Shown: piece by piece, positions 17,864-27,368 of the stretch | How positions within the stretch are numbered: position 1 is the first letter of the stretch | Layout: each line of letters begins with the position of its first letter | Source: Flavobacterium noncentrifugens | GTDB taxonomy: Bacteria; Bacteroidota; Bacteroidia; Flavobacteriales; Flavobacteriaceae | Reading direction: 5' to 3' | Assembly (NCBI RefSeq): GCF_900100375.1 | Contig: NZ_FNEZ01000001.1 | Coordinates: forward strand, 310,001-374,000 | Length of the DNA stretch: 64,000 bases | The notes under the pieces: model-generated | Told to the model about the DNA's origin: nothing | The model's database searches: none | The model's input: the letters and a program-made list of their open reading frames with translations, nothing else | Made by a program: the position numbers and the translations under genes

Positions 17864-20167
17864 TTAGAAATTAATGTCTAGATTTTTAAGGCGTTTGTGC
17901 TTTTCCTGGGCGTCAACGACTGCTACAGCTGCCATGTTCACCATTTCTTCAACGCTTGCCCCTAGCTGGAATATGTGTACGGGTTTTTCCATTCCAAGCA
18001 TAATTGGGCCAATAGAATCTGCGCTGTACAGCTCTTTGAGCAATTTATAAGTAATGTTTGCCGATTCGAGGTTTGGAAAAATCAGCGTGTTGACTTTCTT
18101 TCCTGCGAGTTTTGAAAACGGGAATTTTGCTTTCAGCATGTCGGCATTTAATGCAAAATCAGCCTGGATTTCACCATCGACTATTAAATCCGGGTAATAT
18201 TTGTGCAGATAAGCCACAGATTCCCGCACTTTCGTAGCATTCGGATCAGCCGAAGATCCAAAATTCGAAAACGAAACCATCGCAATCACCGGTTCCATCC
18301 CAAACATGCGAACCGTTTTCGCCGTCATCAGCGCAATTTTCGCAAGATCATCGGCAGTTGGGCTTGGATTGATCGCGGTATCCGATAAAAACATCGGGCC
18401 ACGGTTCGTCATCATCATATTCGTAGTCGCGATAATCGAAATGCCTGGCGCTTTTCCGATTAGCTGCATCATCGGCTTGACCACCGACGGATAACTTCTC
18501 GAATAGCCTGTCACCAAAGCATCTGCTTCGCCTTCATTGACCATCATCGCGGCAAAATAATTGCGTTCGCGCATCCATTTTTGGGAATCCAATAGTGAAA
18601 TGCCGCGTCGTTGTCTTGATTTCCAGAAAATCTCTGCATAACGCAGCCTTCTTTCGTCTTCTTCTTTTGTTTTCGGATCGTAAATCGGCACGTCAACATC
18701 AAAGCCTAATTCTTCTTTAAGCTCAAGAATGACTTCGCGATTTCCGAGTAAAATGGGCAAACCAATGCCTTCTTCCATGACGATTTGCGCGGCTTTTAGT
18801 ACATCCAAATGGTCTGCTTCAGCAAAAACTACGCGTTTCGGTTCGGTTTTGGCACGGTTTGTAAGCAAACGCACCATTTTATTGTCTGATCCTAATCTTT
18901 CGAGCAGGTCTTCTTCATATTTTTCCCAATCATGGATTGGATGCAACGCGACTCCAGATTCCATTGCTGCTTTTGCGACTGCAGGCGCAACCATGGTGAT
19001 CAAGCGTGGATCGAATGGTTTCGGAATGATGTATTCACGCCCAAAAATCAGTTTCGTTTCTCCGTAAGCGATATTGACCTGTTCCGGCACCGATTCCTTG
19101 GCTAAAGCTGCAAGCGCTTTTACCGCCGCCATCTTCATTTCCTCGTTGATTTTCGTCGCACGCACGTCAAGCGCACCGCGGAAAATGTACGGAAAACCGA
19201 GAACGTTGTTCACCTGGTTTGGATGATCGGAACGCCCGGTGGCCATGATAATATCTTTTCTCGTTGCAATTGCAAGGTCGTAATCAATTTCCGGGATTGG
19301 ATTCGCCATTGCAAAAACAATCGGATCGTGTGCCATGCCTAAAAGCATTTCAGATGTCATGATATTTCCAGCAGAAAGTCCGAGGAAAACATCGGCATTG
19401 ACCAGCGCTTCTCCTAAATTCAGGTTTCGGCTCACGTCTTTTGAATATCGTTTTTGCAGCTCCGACAAATCAGAACGGTCGTTTGAAAGTACGCCGTCTT
19501 TGTCGAACATGATAATATTTGCGGCTTTTACGCCCAATAAAATATACAAATTGGCACAGGCCAAAGCCGCAGATCCGGCACCTGAAACCACAATTTTAAC
19601 TTCATCAATCTTTTTGTCTGCCAATTCGAGCGCGTTCAGCAACGCTGCTGACGAAATGATCGCCGTTCCGTGCTGGTCGTCGTGCATGACCGGAATATTC
19701 AGTTCTTCGACCAAACGCCTTTCGATCTCAAAAGATTCGGGCGCTTTGATGTCTTCAAGGTTGATTCCGCCGAAAGTGGGTGCAATATTTTTTACGGTCT
19801 GGATGAATGCTTCGACATCTTTGGTTCCAATTTCAATGTCGAAAACGTCAATATCTGCAAAGATTTTAAACAACAAACCTTTGCCTTCCATGACTGGTTT
19901 TGAAGCTTCCGGGCCAATGTCACCAAGTCCTAAAACCGCTGTTCCGTTGGTAATTACAGCTACTAAATTTCCTTTGGCCGTATATTTATAAACGTTGTTG
20001 ACGTCTTTTGCGATTTCGAGGCAAGGCTCTGCAACTCCCGGAGAATACGCCAGTGACAAATCCCTTTGAGTGGCATATTTTTTTGTTGGCACCACCTGGA
20101 TTTTTCCCGGTTTTGGTTTGGCATGGTATAATAGCGCTTCTCTTCTTTTACTGTTTCTGTTGTCCAT
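17864..20167 (-). CDS. maeB: NADP-dependent malic enzyme with phosphotransacetylase-like domain
   Basis: A 767-residue two-domain protein. Residues 1 to about 410 are malic enzyme: the AYSPGVAEPC start, a catalytic region with DIKAPESFEIERRL, and the nucleotide-binding VVSGAGSAALACANL. Residues 430-760 resemble phosphate acetyltransferase, a domain that in MaeB acts in allosteric control by acetyl-CoA rather than catalysis. It makes pyruvate, CO2 and NADPH from malate. The length matches MaeB enzymes of about 760 residues. It lies upstream of ruvA on the same strand. Confidence 0.95.
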   Translation of the reverse strand: MDNRNSKRREALLYHAKPKPGKIQVVPTKKYATQRDLSLAYSPGVAEPCLEIAKDVNNVYKYTAKGNLVAVITNGTAVLGLGDIGPEASKPVMEGKGLLFKIFADIDVFDIEIGTKDVEAFIQTVKNIAPTFGGINLEDIKAPESFEIERRLVEELNIPVMHDDQHGTAIISSAALLNALELADKKIDEVKIVVSGAGSAALACANLYILLGVKAANIIMFDKDGVLSNDRSDLSELQKRYSKDVSRNLNLGEALVNADVFLGLSAGNIMTSEMLLGMAHDPIVFAMANPIPEIDYDLAIATRKDIIMATGRSDHPNQVNNVLGFPYIFRGALDVRATKINEEMKMAAVKALAALAKESVPEQVNIAYGETKLIFGREYIIPKPFDPRLITMVAPAVAKAAMESGVALHPIHDWEKYEEDLLERLGSDNKMVRLLTNRAKTEPKRVVFAEADHLDVLKAAQIVMEEGIGLPILLGNREVILELKEELGFDVDVPIYDPKTKEEDERRLRYAEIFWKSRQRRGISLLDSQKWMRERNYFAAMMVNEGEADALVTGYSRSYPSVVKPMMQLIGKAPGISIIATTNMMMTNRGPMFLSDTAINPSPTADDLAKIALMTAKTVRMFGMEPVIAMVSFSNFGSSADPNATKVRESVAYLHKYYPDLIVDGEIQADFALNADMLKAKFPFSKLAGKKVNTLIFPNLESANITYKLLKELYSADSIGPIMLGMEKPVHIFQLGASVEEMVNMAAVAVVDAQEKHKRLKNLDINF

Positions 20168-20191
20168 TGGAGCTTTTTTTATTCCGACTTA

Positions 20192-20199
20192 CAAAGGTA
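20192..20199 (-). promoter_or_regulatory. Candidate maeB -7 element TACCTTTG
   Basis: Exact match to TAnnTTTG, 24 bp upstream of the maeB start on the minus strand. No good TTG -33 element is seen at the usual distance. Confidence 0.5.
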
Positions 20200-20271
20200 A
20201 AAGTCTGGGTGTAATTAGGAAATTTTTAACGGTTAATCTTTGAAAGAAATCGCCATCCGATAGCTGTAAAA

Positions 20272-20305
20272 AAGAAAAACCGCAACTTTCGAAGCGGTTT
20301 TTCTT
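20272..20305 (-). terminator. Rho-independent terminator after trehalase
   Basis: Perfect 12-bp inverted repeat (20272-20283 and 20294-20305, loop of 10) just after the trehalase stop, with a U-rich end in the minus direction. It ends the trehalose operon. Confidence 0.9.
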
Positions 20306-20308
20306 AAA

Positions 20309-22174
20309 TTAATCAAATAATTCATCGGGATCTCTGAGTTCGTTGAGATAAGCAATGAAATTTTTATTGAGAATGCTCAGGCCAAATTGATACGATGCAT
20401 TCATCCAGCCAAAACCTTCGTCTGTAATGTAATCGAATTCGGTTCCTACGTTTCCGTATTCTGCGAAAATCTTGTGCGAATTGGTTTCGAGGTCAAATTT
20501 TTCGGGAATCGTTCCGTTGTATTCGACCGCGCTTTTCGTGATCAGCCACAGCCAGCGGTAGATCATTTCCTGTGCCACATCGTCAAAACCATAATTCAGC
20601 AAGCCTTTCCACAGCAAAATCTGGTGTGGCGACCAGCCAAATGGATAATCCCATTGTCGTACCGGCGCATTTTCATCGATATTTTGGATCGCATTTTTAG
20701 AACTTCCTGCGATTCCGCCTTTCATTTTAAATTTTGGGAGCGTTTCGGAAACAAGTTTCTCGGCCTGTTCGGTCGTGCACAATTTCGCCCAAAGCGGATA
20801 AAAAGTTGTTGCTGCTTCAAAATGATGCGCTTCTTTTTTGACGAAATTGTAATCGAAATAAATCGATTCGGATGCATTCCAGTTCAGTTCGTTGATCTTT
20901 TCCTTTCGGAATTGTGATTTCTTTTCCCAATATGCCGCAGAGTGAATGTGATTTTCATCCAATTGAAATGCGTTATCGAAATATTTTCCGATCAAAAAAG
21001 CAATGTCTGTTTCATATTTATAAAGCAAACTATTGACGGCAATCGTATTCAAATCGGCACAAATATCCACGAGACGGTTTGTTGTATCATGGCCGCTTTC
21101 GCGCATGCTGCGGTCGTGAATAAAATAGGCATCAAGTTCGGGATCGGTGATTTCGCGCTCTAAATATTTGGTTTCAAATTCGCGTAATGGAATATTATAT
21201 TTCAAAGCATATTGTTCGAGAATGTCATCAAAATGTCCGGGCTCAACCTCAAACGGCAATCCGATTCCTTCGGCTTTGTATCGGTTTAAACCTGAATCTG
21301 TGAGGCGTTTCCCGAGTTGCATCCAAACTGTTTCATATTCTTTGATCGCCGTTTTGAGATGGCGTGAAATCCAGTTTTTATCGGCATCTTTCTCGGCAAT
21401 GTCCATAATCAGCGACGTGTAAAGTGGCGGCTGTGTTCTGGTTAAATAATAACTGCGGTTTGCATTTAAGATTTTTCCGTAATGGTCGATCTGGTATTTG
21501 AAGTTTTCGGCAATGTCTTTGGCTTCGGATATTTTTCCGTCGGTAATCAATCCGAGTGCAATGAAATAACTGTCCCAGCCATACATTTCGTTGAATCTTC
21601 CGCCAGGAACCACAAAAGGAACGCCTTTGATTGTGCCATTTTCTTCTTTTAAAGCCAATGCCAGAATTCCGGGTTTTTTATTGATCGATAATGCAAATTC
21701 AGATGTGATTTCTACCGGAAGCTGAATTACTTTTAATTTTGGCGTGGTTGCTTCGAGTTTTTTGAAATAATCGTAAGCCAGATCGTCGGTTGCGGGCACA
21801 TATAAATATGCCACCGGATTGTCGATTTTGTCGTCTTCTATGATTTTTTTGATTCCGGCTTCGTCAATCGTACGCGTCAATCCGTCCCAATAATAATCTT
21901 TGATTTTTCTTGAAATTCGGGAAACCGGTAATTCGGTTATATTAGAAAGGTCAATTTCAGTAGTTTCCAAGTTGCTTTTTCTGGCCAAAGCCAATTCCTG
22001 TAATAAGTTTGAAAGCTGGTACGTTCCTTTGATGACAGCCACATTTCCTTCGGGATCTTCTAGCAAAAACCGTTTTGGACCTTTGTCGTCGATAGTGATT
22101 TTACGGTCGCCGTCAGTATCTTCCTGTGCGAGCAGCTTTTGGAGCGTGTTGTGGATATGCAGGTTAAATTTCAT
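20309..22174 (-). CDS. Alpha,alpha-trehalase, GH37, cytoplasmic neutral type
   Basis: A 621-residue enzyme hydrolysing trehalose to two glucose. Both trehalase signatures are present: PGGRFNEMYGWDSYF and QWDYPFGWSPH. There is no signal peptide, so it is cytoplasmic, matching an upstream carrier gene. Residues 19-30 (DTDGDRKITIDD), followed by GPKRF and GTYQLSNLLQELALA, resemble the calcium-binding N-terminal region of fungal neutral trehalases such as Nth1 rather than E. coli TreA/TreF. It overlaps the MFS gene by 11 bp and ends at a terminator. Confidence 0.93.
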   Translation of the reverse strand: MKFNLHIHNTLQKLLAQEDTDGDRKITIDDKGPKRFLLEDPEGNVAVIKGTYQLSNLLQELALARKSNLETTEIDLSNITELPVSRISRKIKDYYWDGLTRTIDEAGIKKIIEDDKIDNPVAYLYVPATDDLAYDYFKKLEATTPKLKVIQLPVEITSEFALSINKKPGILALALKEENGTIKGVPFVVPGGRFNEMYGWDSYFIALGLITDGKISEAKDIAENFKYQIDHYGKILNANRSYYLTRTQPPLYTSLIMDIAEKDADKNWISRHLKTAIKEYETVWMQLGKRLTDSGLNRYKAEGIGLPFEVEPGHFDDILEQYALKYNIPLREFETKYLEREITDPELDAYFIHDRSMRESGHDTTNRLVDICADLNTIAVNSLLYKYETDIAFLIGKYFDNAFQLDENHIHSAAYWEKKSQFRKEKINELNWNASESIYFDYNFVKKEAHHFEAATTFYPLWAKLCTTEQAEKLVSETLPKFKMKGGIAGSSKNAIQNIDENAPVRQWDYPFGWSPHQILLWKGLLNYGFDDVAQEMIYRWLWLITKSAVEYNGTIPEKFDLETNSHKIFAEYGNVGTEFDYITDEGFGWMNASYQFGLSILNKNFIAYLNELRDPDELFD

Positions 22175-23384
22175 TTTTCGCAGTTAATTTTTTCAATATA
22201 AAAAAGGCGATCAGCAGCAGCGACATCGGAATTAATGTAAAATAAAACGCATTTTCCGGGCCTTGGTTTTTAAAAAGCCAGCCGATTGTTCTTGAGCCTA
22301 AAGTGCCGCCGAGCGCTGAAAAGACAACGATCAATCCGGTCATTGGGCTGTGGAGCTTTTTGGGAAGCGCACTTAATACGACCGAATTCAGCAACGGATA
22401 AATCGGCGCAATGAACAAGCCTACGAGCGGAAACGCAAACCCAATAAGCGGAATATCGCGCAAAGAATGAATTTCTTTTACCTCCAAGCCGACTGTTTTT
22501 GGCAAAATAAAAATTACGATTAACATCGCACTCACGATGCAAAATGTGAGCACCCAGATCCAGTTGATTTTTTTGGTTACGATTCCGGCCAAAATTCGCC
22601 CTGCCGCCAATGAAATCGCGAGTATGCTGGCCATCATGATGCTGATGTTTTCGGGCAGGTGCAATACTTTTGTGTTGAATGTAGGCAGCCAGGACATGAT
22701 TCCCTGTTCGATCATCACAAATAAAAATGCACTGATGACGAAAATGACAATCAGCAATTTTGCGAGCAATTTAAACATCTGAAGAAAATCATCGACGACG
22801 TTTGCTCCGGGAATTTCTTCGGGCTTTTCGAATTTGGTAAACAGTAAAAATGCAAATGACAAAAGCGACAATGCGGCTAAAAGCCAATAAACATTCAGCC
22901 ACGAATTCGGGTCGTTGTCGTTGTTGAAAGCAGGAAACAGGAAATACGCCAGTGCAATCCCGATCATGAACACGCCTTCGATGCTGCTCATTAAAGCGTT
23001 GTGCTCTTTCTGGTTTTCGGTCACGTTTCCGATCATTGAATAGACCGAAACCTTAATCAGTGCAAACGAAACGCCGACGGTTGCAAAGAGGATTTTCGCT
23101 GTATCGAACGAATTTCCGAAATACATCGCAATGCACGCGACTGAAACCAGAGCCAATCCGGTAAGCATTGCTTTTTTGTATCCGATCCTGGGCAAAAACG
23201 ACGCAATGAAAAAAGATACGATCGCAATCGGCATGTCTTTAAACGCTTCGAGTATGCTGGCCTGGACTTCATCGACACCAAAATTTTTCTGGGCTTTCAG
23301 GATTACGATCCCGACGCTGTTCAGCAAAATCGCGAAGACGAAATAATTCAGGTAAAGGGAAATCTTGATTCCGAGGTTTTTCAT
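22164..23384 (-). CDS. Major facilitator superfamily transporter, probable trehalose carrier
   Basis: A 406-residue protein with about 12 predicted membrane helices and an RIGYKKAMLTG loop between helices 2 and 3 that fits the MFS motif-A position. The paired lobes and length are typical. Its stop overlaps the trehalase start, so the two are probably translated together. The substrate trehalose is inferred from the trehalase downstream and the outer-membrane receptor upstream; the sequence alone does not show it. Confidence 0.85.
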   Translation of the reverse strand: MKNLGIKISLYLNYFVFAILLNSVGIVILKAQKNFGVDEVQASILEAFKDMPIAIVSFFIASFLPRIGYKKAMLTGLALVSVACIAMYFGNSFDTAKILFATVGVSFALIKVSVYSMIGNVTENQKEHNALMSSIEGVFMIGIALAYFLFPAFNNDNDPNSWLNVYWLLAALSLLSFAFLLFTKFEKPEEIPGANVVDDFLQMFKLLAKLLIVIFVISAFLFVMIEQGIMSWLPTFNTKVLHLPENISIMMASILAISLAAGRILAGIVTKKINWIWVLTFCIVSAMLIVIFILPKTVGLEVKEIHSLRDIPLIGFAFPLVGLFIAPIYPLLNSVVLSALPKKLHSPMTGLIVVFSALGGTLGSRTIGWLFKNQGPENAFYFTLIPMSLLLIAFFILKKLTAKNEI

Positions 23385-23445
23385 GGATTTTGGGTGTGTT
23401 GCTAGCGAACGGCAATCTTAAATGTAATAAATTCAATTGGGTTTT

Positions 23446-23480
23446 AAAAATAAGGCTGCCAGAGCGAAGATGACAGCCTT
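23446..23480 (-). terminator. Terminator after the TonB-dependent receptor
   Basis: Imperfect stem AAGGCTGCCA/TGACAGCCTT (23452-23461 and 23471-23480, one mismatch) followed in the minus direction by a U-rich run. It lies between the receptor and the MFS gene, so it may reduce transport and trehalase expression relative to the receptor. Confidence 0.75.
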
Positions 23481-23525
23481 TTCAAAATTGCATAAAATAT
23501 TCAACTAACTCAACAAAAAATAACT

Positions 23526-26159
23526 TTAGAAACTAATGGCTACTGAAGCACGGATGGCGCGGCCTAAAATTGGCCTTGCCATAAATACATCGCTTGATGA
23601 TGATCCTGTTGATCTCGGATCGCCTTCTGTTAGACCAATTTCGTTGAAAAGGTTTGATCCGTCAACTGCAAAACGCAGGTTGTTGATTTTGTAGGTCAAA
23701 CCGGCCCCAACTTCCTTGAAAGCAGGCAAAACCTGTTTGTTGTCCTGATTCGTGAATTTTTTATCGAAGTACGAAAACTGTACGTAAGCTGCCAATCCTT
23801 TGTATATATCGACTTCCGGACGCAACTGGCAGAAGAATTTCGGGATGCGGCGTGCCTGGTTTCCGTTGTAATCAAACGATCCGTCAGTTGAAACATAATT
23901 ATCATATTTTGGATCCTGATAGGTCATGTTGACGTTCATTCTTGCTTTTCCAAGATTTACATTTCCTTCGAGTTCAACTCCGATGTTTTTGATATCCGCG
24001 AAAGCGCCTTCAGAAGTTCCGTCAGAAAGAATATCTGAAAAAGGAACATTTTCAAGATCCATGTGAAAGAAATTGGCATTGACTAAAAACATGGAATTTG
24101 CATATTTATAACCCAATTCCAATTGTCTGACATATACATTTTTCAATTTGCTCAAATCTTTGGCATTGTCGTAAAATGATTCTTCAATTGGCGACCTGAA
24201 ACCATTGCTGTATCTGGCGTATGCAGCGGTGTGATCTGTAAATTTATAATTGACTGCAAGTGTTGACGACAATTCTTCGGCATTGTATTTCCAGAAAGTA
24301 TAAGGCGCCCCAACGATGGTTGTTACCGCGTCATCAGCCGTATTGTTTGGCAATATACCGAGGTTTTGCGAGTTAAAATTGGCGTGGTCGCGGTAGCCGC
24401 TGTAACGGTTTACATCGTATCTCAATCCGGCATTTACTGTTAATTTATCGGTTGCTTTGATTTCTGCGTCAAGGTAAAAATCGTTCAGAACACCTTTGGT
24501 TTGCGCGTCTCTTTCAAGCCAGGTAATTCTTTCAACACCGTTGTAAGTGTGTTCTTGCCCGGTTACATTGTCGTGAACATTGAGCAATCTTGGGTTGTCG
24601 CTTACATTTACAAGGAAAGAATTCCAGTTCCAGTATTGGTTTGATTTCCAGTTTGAATAGTAATAACCGGCGGTTAATTTCACACGGTTTAAATCAAAAT
24701 TAAAAGACAGGTTGTTGGCGAAATTCTGCATTTTTTTATGGATGTACCAAAGATCGGCACGCATGATCAAAGCGTTTGGATCAACCGTTTGTCCATTGTC
24801 AACATAAGAATAACCCAAATCTGACGCTCCGCCCAATCCCTGAACATCTGTAGCGTAAGCATCTTGCGTCCATGGCCCGCCATTTGGAAAAATTGCATTG
24901 TAATTGAGGTCAATATTCGTACTTCTGAAAGCATTTTTAACCGTTACTTTTTCAGAAACTTTCTTTTTAAATTCTGCCCCAATCGCATCCACTACCGGAT
25001 GTACGCCGTCTTCGATATCGGTTTTGAAAAACCCGCCACCAAATTGTGGTACGTTCAGGTTTCTGTAAATTGAAGAAGTCAATGTTCCGTAATTCGGATC
25101 GAAACCATCGATGCCTTCGATTTTTCCGTTGTTGCTTTTGAGTGGAATTGGCAGATAAAACGTATTCCTGTCGTCTAATTTTTTGTAGAAAACCCGTAAA
25201 TAATCGCCGTCGTCAAATTTATACGTTAAGTTCATTTTTATCTGACCGCCTTTATTGGCCGTAAATCCGGTATCTCTTACGCCATCATCTACACGGTAAA
25301 ATCCACCAACGTTGAAAAATAATTTATCAGGAACCAATGCACCGCTTAAATTGACATCTGTACGAAACAAACCGTAATCACTCGTGGTGAATTTTACACG
25401 TCCCTGAAAGTCATTTTGTCCTGTTTTGGAAATAAAATTGATGATTCCGCCAGGAGCATTCGATGCGAAAATCGATGCCGATCCACCGCGAACAGCTTCC
25501 ATTTTCCCGATTGTTTCGTCAATCCTGTAAAAATTATCGACATTGGCAAACTGCAAAGCGCCATCTTCAAAAACCGGCAAACCGTCTTCCTGAATTTGTA
25601 CATATTCGTAAGCGCCCGCAGATGGGATTCCACGTGCAAAAAGGTTGTTCCCGATTTCCCCGCCCGAAGCTTCCACCACAAAACCCGGAATCGACTGCAA
25701 TAAAGCTGCAGAACTTATTGGGGCGCGGTCTTCAATCGATTTGGCGCTCATTGTAGTGATCGCAACACTCGATTCGAGTTTACTTCTTGGCGCAGACGAA
25801 CCGGTTACGACAATTTCATTTAATGCTTCAGATTCTACTGTGAGCATCAGGTCCTGAGTGAGATTCTGGCCTGAAGCTAATTCAATTTTTTGCTGAATGG
25901 TTTTAAAACCTACACTTGAAGATACAATTGTGTAACTTCCGGCATCAAGGTTTGAAAAAGTGTACACACCATTGGCATCCGTACTGGTATTTTTGGCGGA
26001 TTCTTTAATGGAAACGTTTGCACCCGGAACCGTATTTCCGGCATCGTCAAAAATTTTCCCCGAAATGGATCCTTTGTCCTGCGCGAACATCAATACAGGC
26101 ATGAAAACCAAAAAAAGCAGCAGCAATAAATTCCTGCCGTAAAAGTGAAGTTGTTTCAT
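23526..26159 (-). CDS. TonB-dependent outer-membrane receptor, probable trehalose uptake
   Basis: An 877-residue protein with a signal peptide (ends near FAQ), an N-terminal carboxypeptidase-like domain (GSISGKIFDDAGNTVPGANV), a plug domain (about residues 115-240, with VRGGSASIFASNAPGGIINF) and a 22-strand-type barrel ending in an aromatic residue (VAISF). No SusD-like partner gene is adjacent, unlike SusC/D pairs. It is divergent from a LacI-type regulator with operator palindromes between them. Uptake of trehalose or a related sugar is inferred from the locus. Confidence 0.88.
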   Translation of the reverse strand: MKQLHFYGRNLLLLLFLVFMPVLMFAQDKGSISGKIFDDAGNTVPGANVSIKESAKNTSTDANGVYTFSNLDAGSYTIVSSSVGFKTIQQKIELASGQNLTQDLMLTVESEALNEIVVTGSSAPRSKLESSVAITTMSAKSIEDRAPISSAALLQSIPGFVVEASGGEIGNNLFARGIPSAGAYEYVQIQEDGLPVFEDGALQFANVDNFYRIDETIGKMEAVRGGSASIFASNAPGGIINFISKTGQNDFQGRVKFTTSDYGLFRTDVNLSGALVPDKLFFNVGGFYRVDDGVRDTGFTANKGGQIKMNLTYKFDDGDYLRVFYKKLDDRNTFYLPIPLKSNNGKIEGIDGFDPNYGTLTSSIYRNLNVPQFGGGFFKTDIEDGVHPVVDAIGAEFKKKVSEKVTVKNAFRSTNIDLNYNAIFPNGGPWTQDAYATDVQGLGGASDLGYSYVDNGQTVDPNALIMRADLWYIHKKMQNFANNLSFNFDLNRVKLTAGYYYSNWKSNQYWNWNSFLVNVSDNPRLLNVHDNVTGQEHTYNGVERITWLERDAQTKGVLNDFYLDAEIKATDKLTVNAGLRYDVNRYSGYRDHANFNSQNLGILPNNTADDAVTTIVGAPYTFWKYNAEELSSTLAVNYKFTDHTAAYARYSNGFRSPIEESFYDNAKDLSKLKNVYVRQLELGYKYANSMFLVNANFFHMDLENVPFSDILSDGTSEGAFADIKNIGVELEGNVNLGKARMNVNMTYQDPKYDNYVSTDGSFDYNGNQARRIPKFFCQLRPEVDIYKGLAAYVQFSYFDKKFTNQDNKQVLPAFKEVGAGLTYKINNLRFAVDGSNLFNEIGLTEGDPRSTGSSSSDVFMARPILGRAIRASVAISF

Positions 26160-26241
26160 AATATTTTTGTTTGTTATTAATAATGAGTGATTATTATTGT
26201 AAACTTAACAAGATCTTAACGTCTAGACGAGAATTTCGCAC

Positions 26242-26277
26242 CGAAAACGTTTTCGAAACCACCGAAAACGTTTTCGG
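26242..26277. promoter_or_regulatory. Twin LacI-type operator palindromes
   Basis: Two perfect palindromes, CGAAAACGTTTTCG (26242-26255) and CCGAAAACGTTTTCGG (26262-26277), share the core GAAAACGTTTTC. Their centres are 21 bp apart, two helical turns. They lie between the divergent receptor and regulator genes. The central CG with flanking A/T arms is typical of LacI/PurR-family sites. Confidence 0.85.
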
Positions 26278-26324
26278 AAAAATAAAATTTCTTAAAACCA
26301 TCTAAATTTTATTACATTTATTTC

Positions 26325-27368
26325 ATGAACGACACCAAACTCATAGACATTGCCGCCGCATTAGGCATTTCGGTTACGACAGTTTCAAAAGCGCTCAAAG
26401 GCTATTCAGATATCAGTAAAACCACGCGTTCCAGGGTTTTGGAAATGGCCGATACAATGAATTATCGTCCGAACGCCAACGCGGTAAACCTACGGACGAA
26501 TGAAACCAAAACCATTGGCGTGATCATTCCTGCAACGGTACACCATTTTTTTTCGAGTGTGTTGAACGGGATTCTCGAAGAAGCCGAAAATCGTGGTTAT
26601 CTCGTGATCATTTTGCAGTCGAATGAAAAATACGAGTTGGAGAAAAAACAGATTGCACTGCTTTTGCAGAAAAGGGTCGACGGCATTTTGATTTCATTAT
26701 CGAATGAAACCGATGATTTTTCGCACATCAATGCAGCGATCAAAAACAATACGCCGGTTGTTTTATTTGACAAGATCGCCAAAATGGTCGATTGCTCGAA
26801 AGTCGTGATCAACGACCGGAAAGCGGCTTACGATGCGGTGACTTACCTGATCGAAAAAGGCTATAAAAAGATTGCGCACTTTCGTGGATCGTATGTTCCA
26901 CAGAATTCGATCGACCGTTTTCTCGGATATAAAAAAGCGCTTGAAGACCGCGGAATTGCTTATGATCCGAGCCTGGTGTACATGTGTGACCACAATAGTG
27001 ATTTTGAAGACGGTTATGTGTGTGCGAAAAAACTCGTTGAAGACCACAAAGATGTGGATGCCGTTTTTGCGATCACCGATCTGGTCGCGATTGGAATCAT
27101 TAAATATTTGAATGAGATCAATATCAAAATTCCAGACCAAATTGCAGTTTTCGGGTTTAGCAACTGGTTTATGTCGACCGTAATTTCCCCGAAACTGACA
27201 ACAATCGACCAGCCGGGTTATGAAATCGGGCATCGTGCCGCTTCTATTTTGATTGATGAAATCGCACAGATCAAAGAGCATCTTCCGGTAACGCACCAGA
27301 TTGTGGAATTGCCAACACACATTATCGAACGCGAATCGACTTTAAAAACTGTTGAAGTTCCGGCTTAA
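26325..27368 (+). CDS. LacI family transcriptional regulator of the trehalose locus
   Basis: A 347-residue regulator. The helix-turn-helix occupies residues 4-25 ([21 protein letters not shown]), with the hinge after residue 45 and a periplasmic-binding-like sugar domain from about residue 60. It is the only plus-strand gene in the locus and is divergent from the receptor, with two operator palindromes in between. A near-match -7 element (TACATTTA, 26313-26320) lies so close to the ATG that the message may be almost leaderless. Its stop overlaps the queG stop by 3 bp in convergent orientation. Confidence 0.92.
   Translation: MNDTKLIDIAAALGISVTTVSKALKGYSDISKTTRSRVLEMADTMNYRPNANAVNLRTNETKTIGVIIPATVHHFFSSVLNGILEEAENRGYLVIILQSNEKYELEKKQIALLLQKRVDGILISLSNETDDFSHINAAIKNNTPVVLFDKIAKMVDCSKVVINDRKAAYDAVTYLIEKGYKKIAHFRGSYVPQNSIDRFLGYKKALEDRGIAYDPSLVYMCDHNSDFEDGYVCAKKLVEDHKDVDAVFAITDLVAIGIIKYLNEINIKIPDQIAVFGFSNWFMSTVISPKLTTIDQPGYEIGHRAASILIDEIAQIKEHLPVTHQIVELPTHIIERESTLKTVEVPA

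Noticed and set aside
26221-26228. Palindrome GTCTAGAC near the LacI operators
   Set aside because: Eight bases and single; unrelated to the GAAAACGTTTTC core, so likely chance.
27365-27368. Overlapping convergent stop codons of the LacI-type gene and queG (and the similar CTAG at 54142-54145)
   Set aside because: Compact but common in dense genomes; no sign of function.
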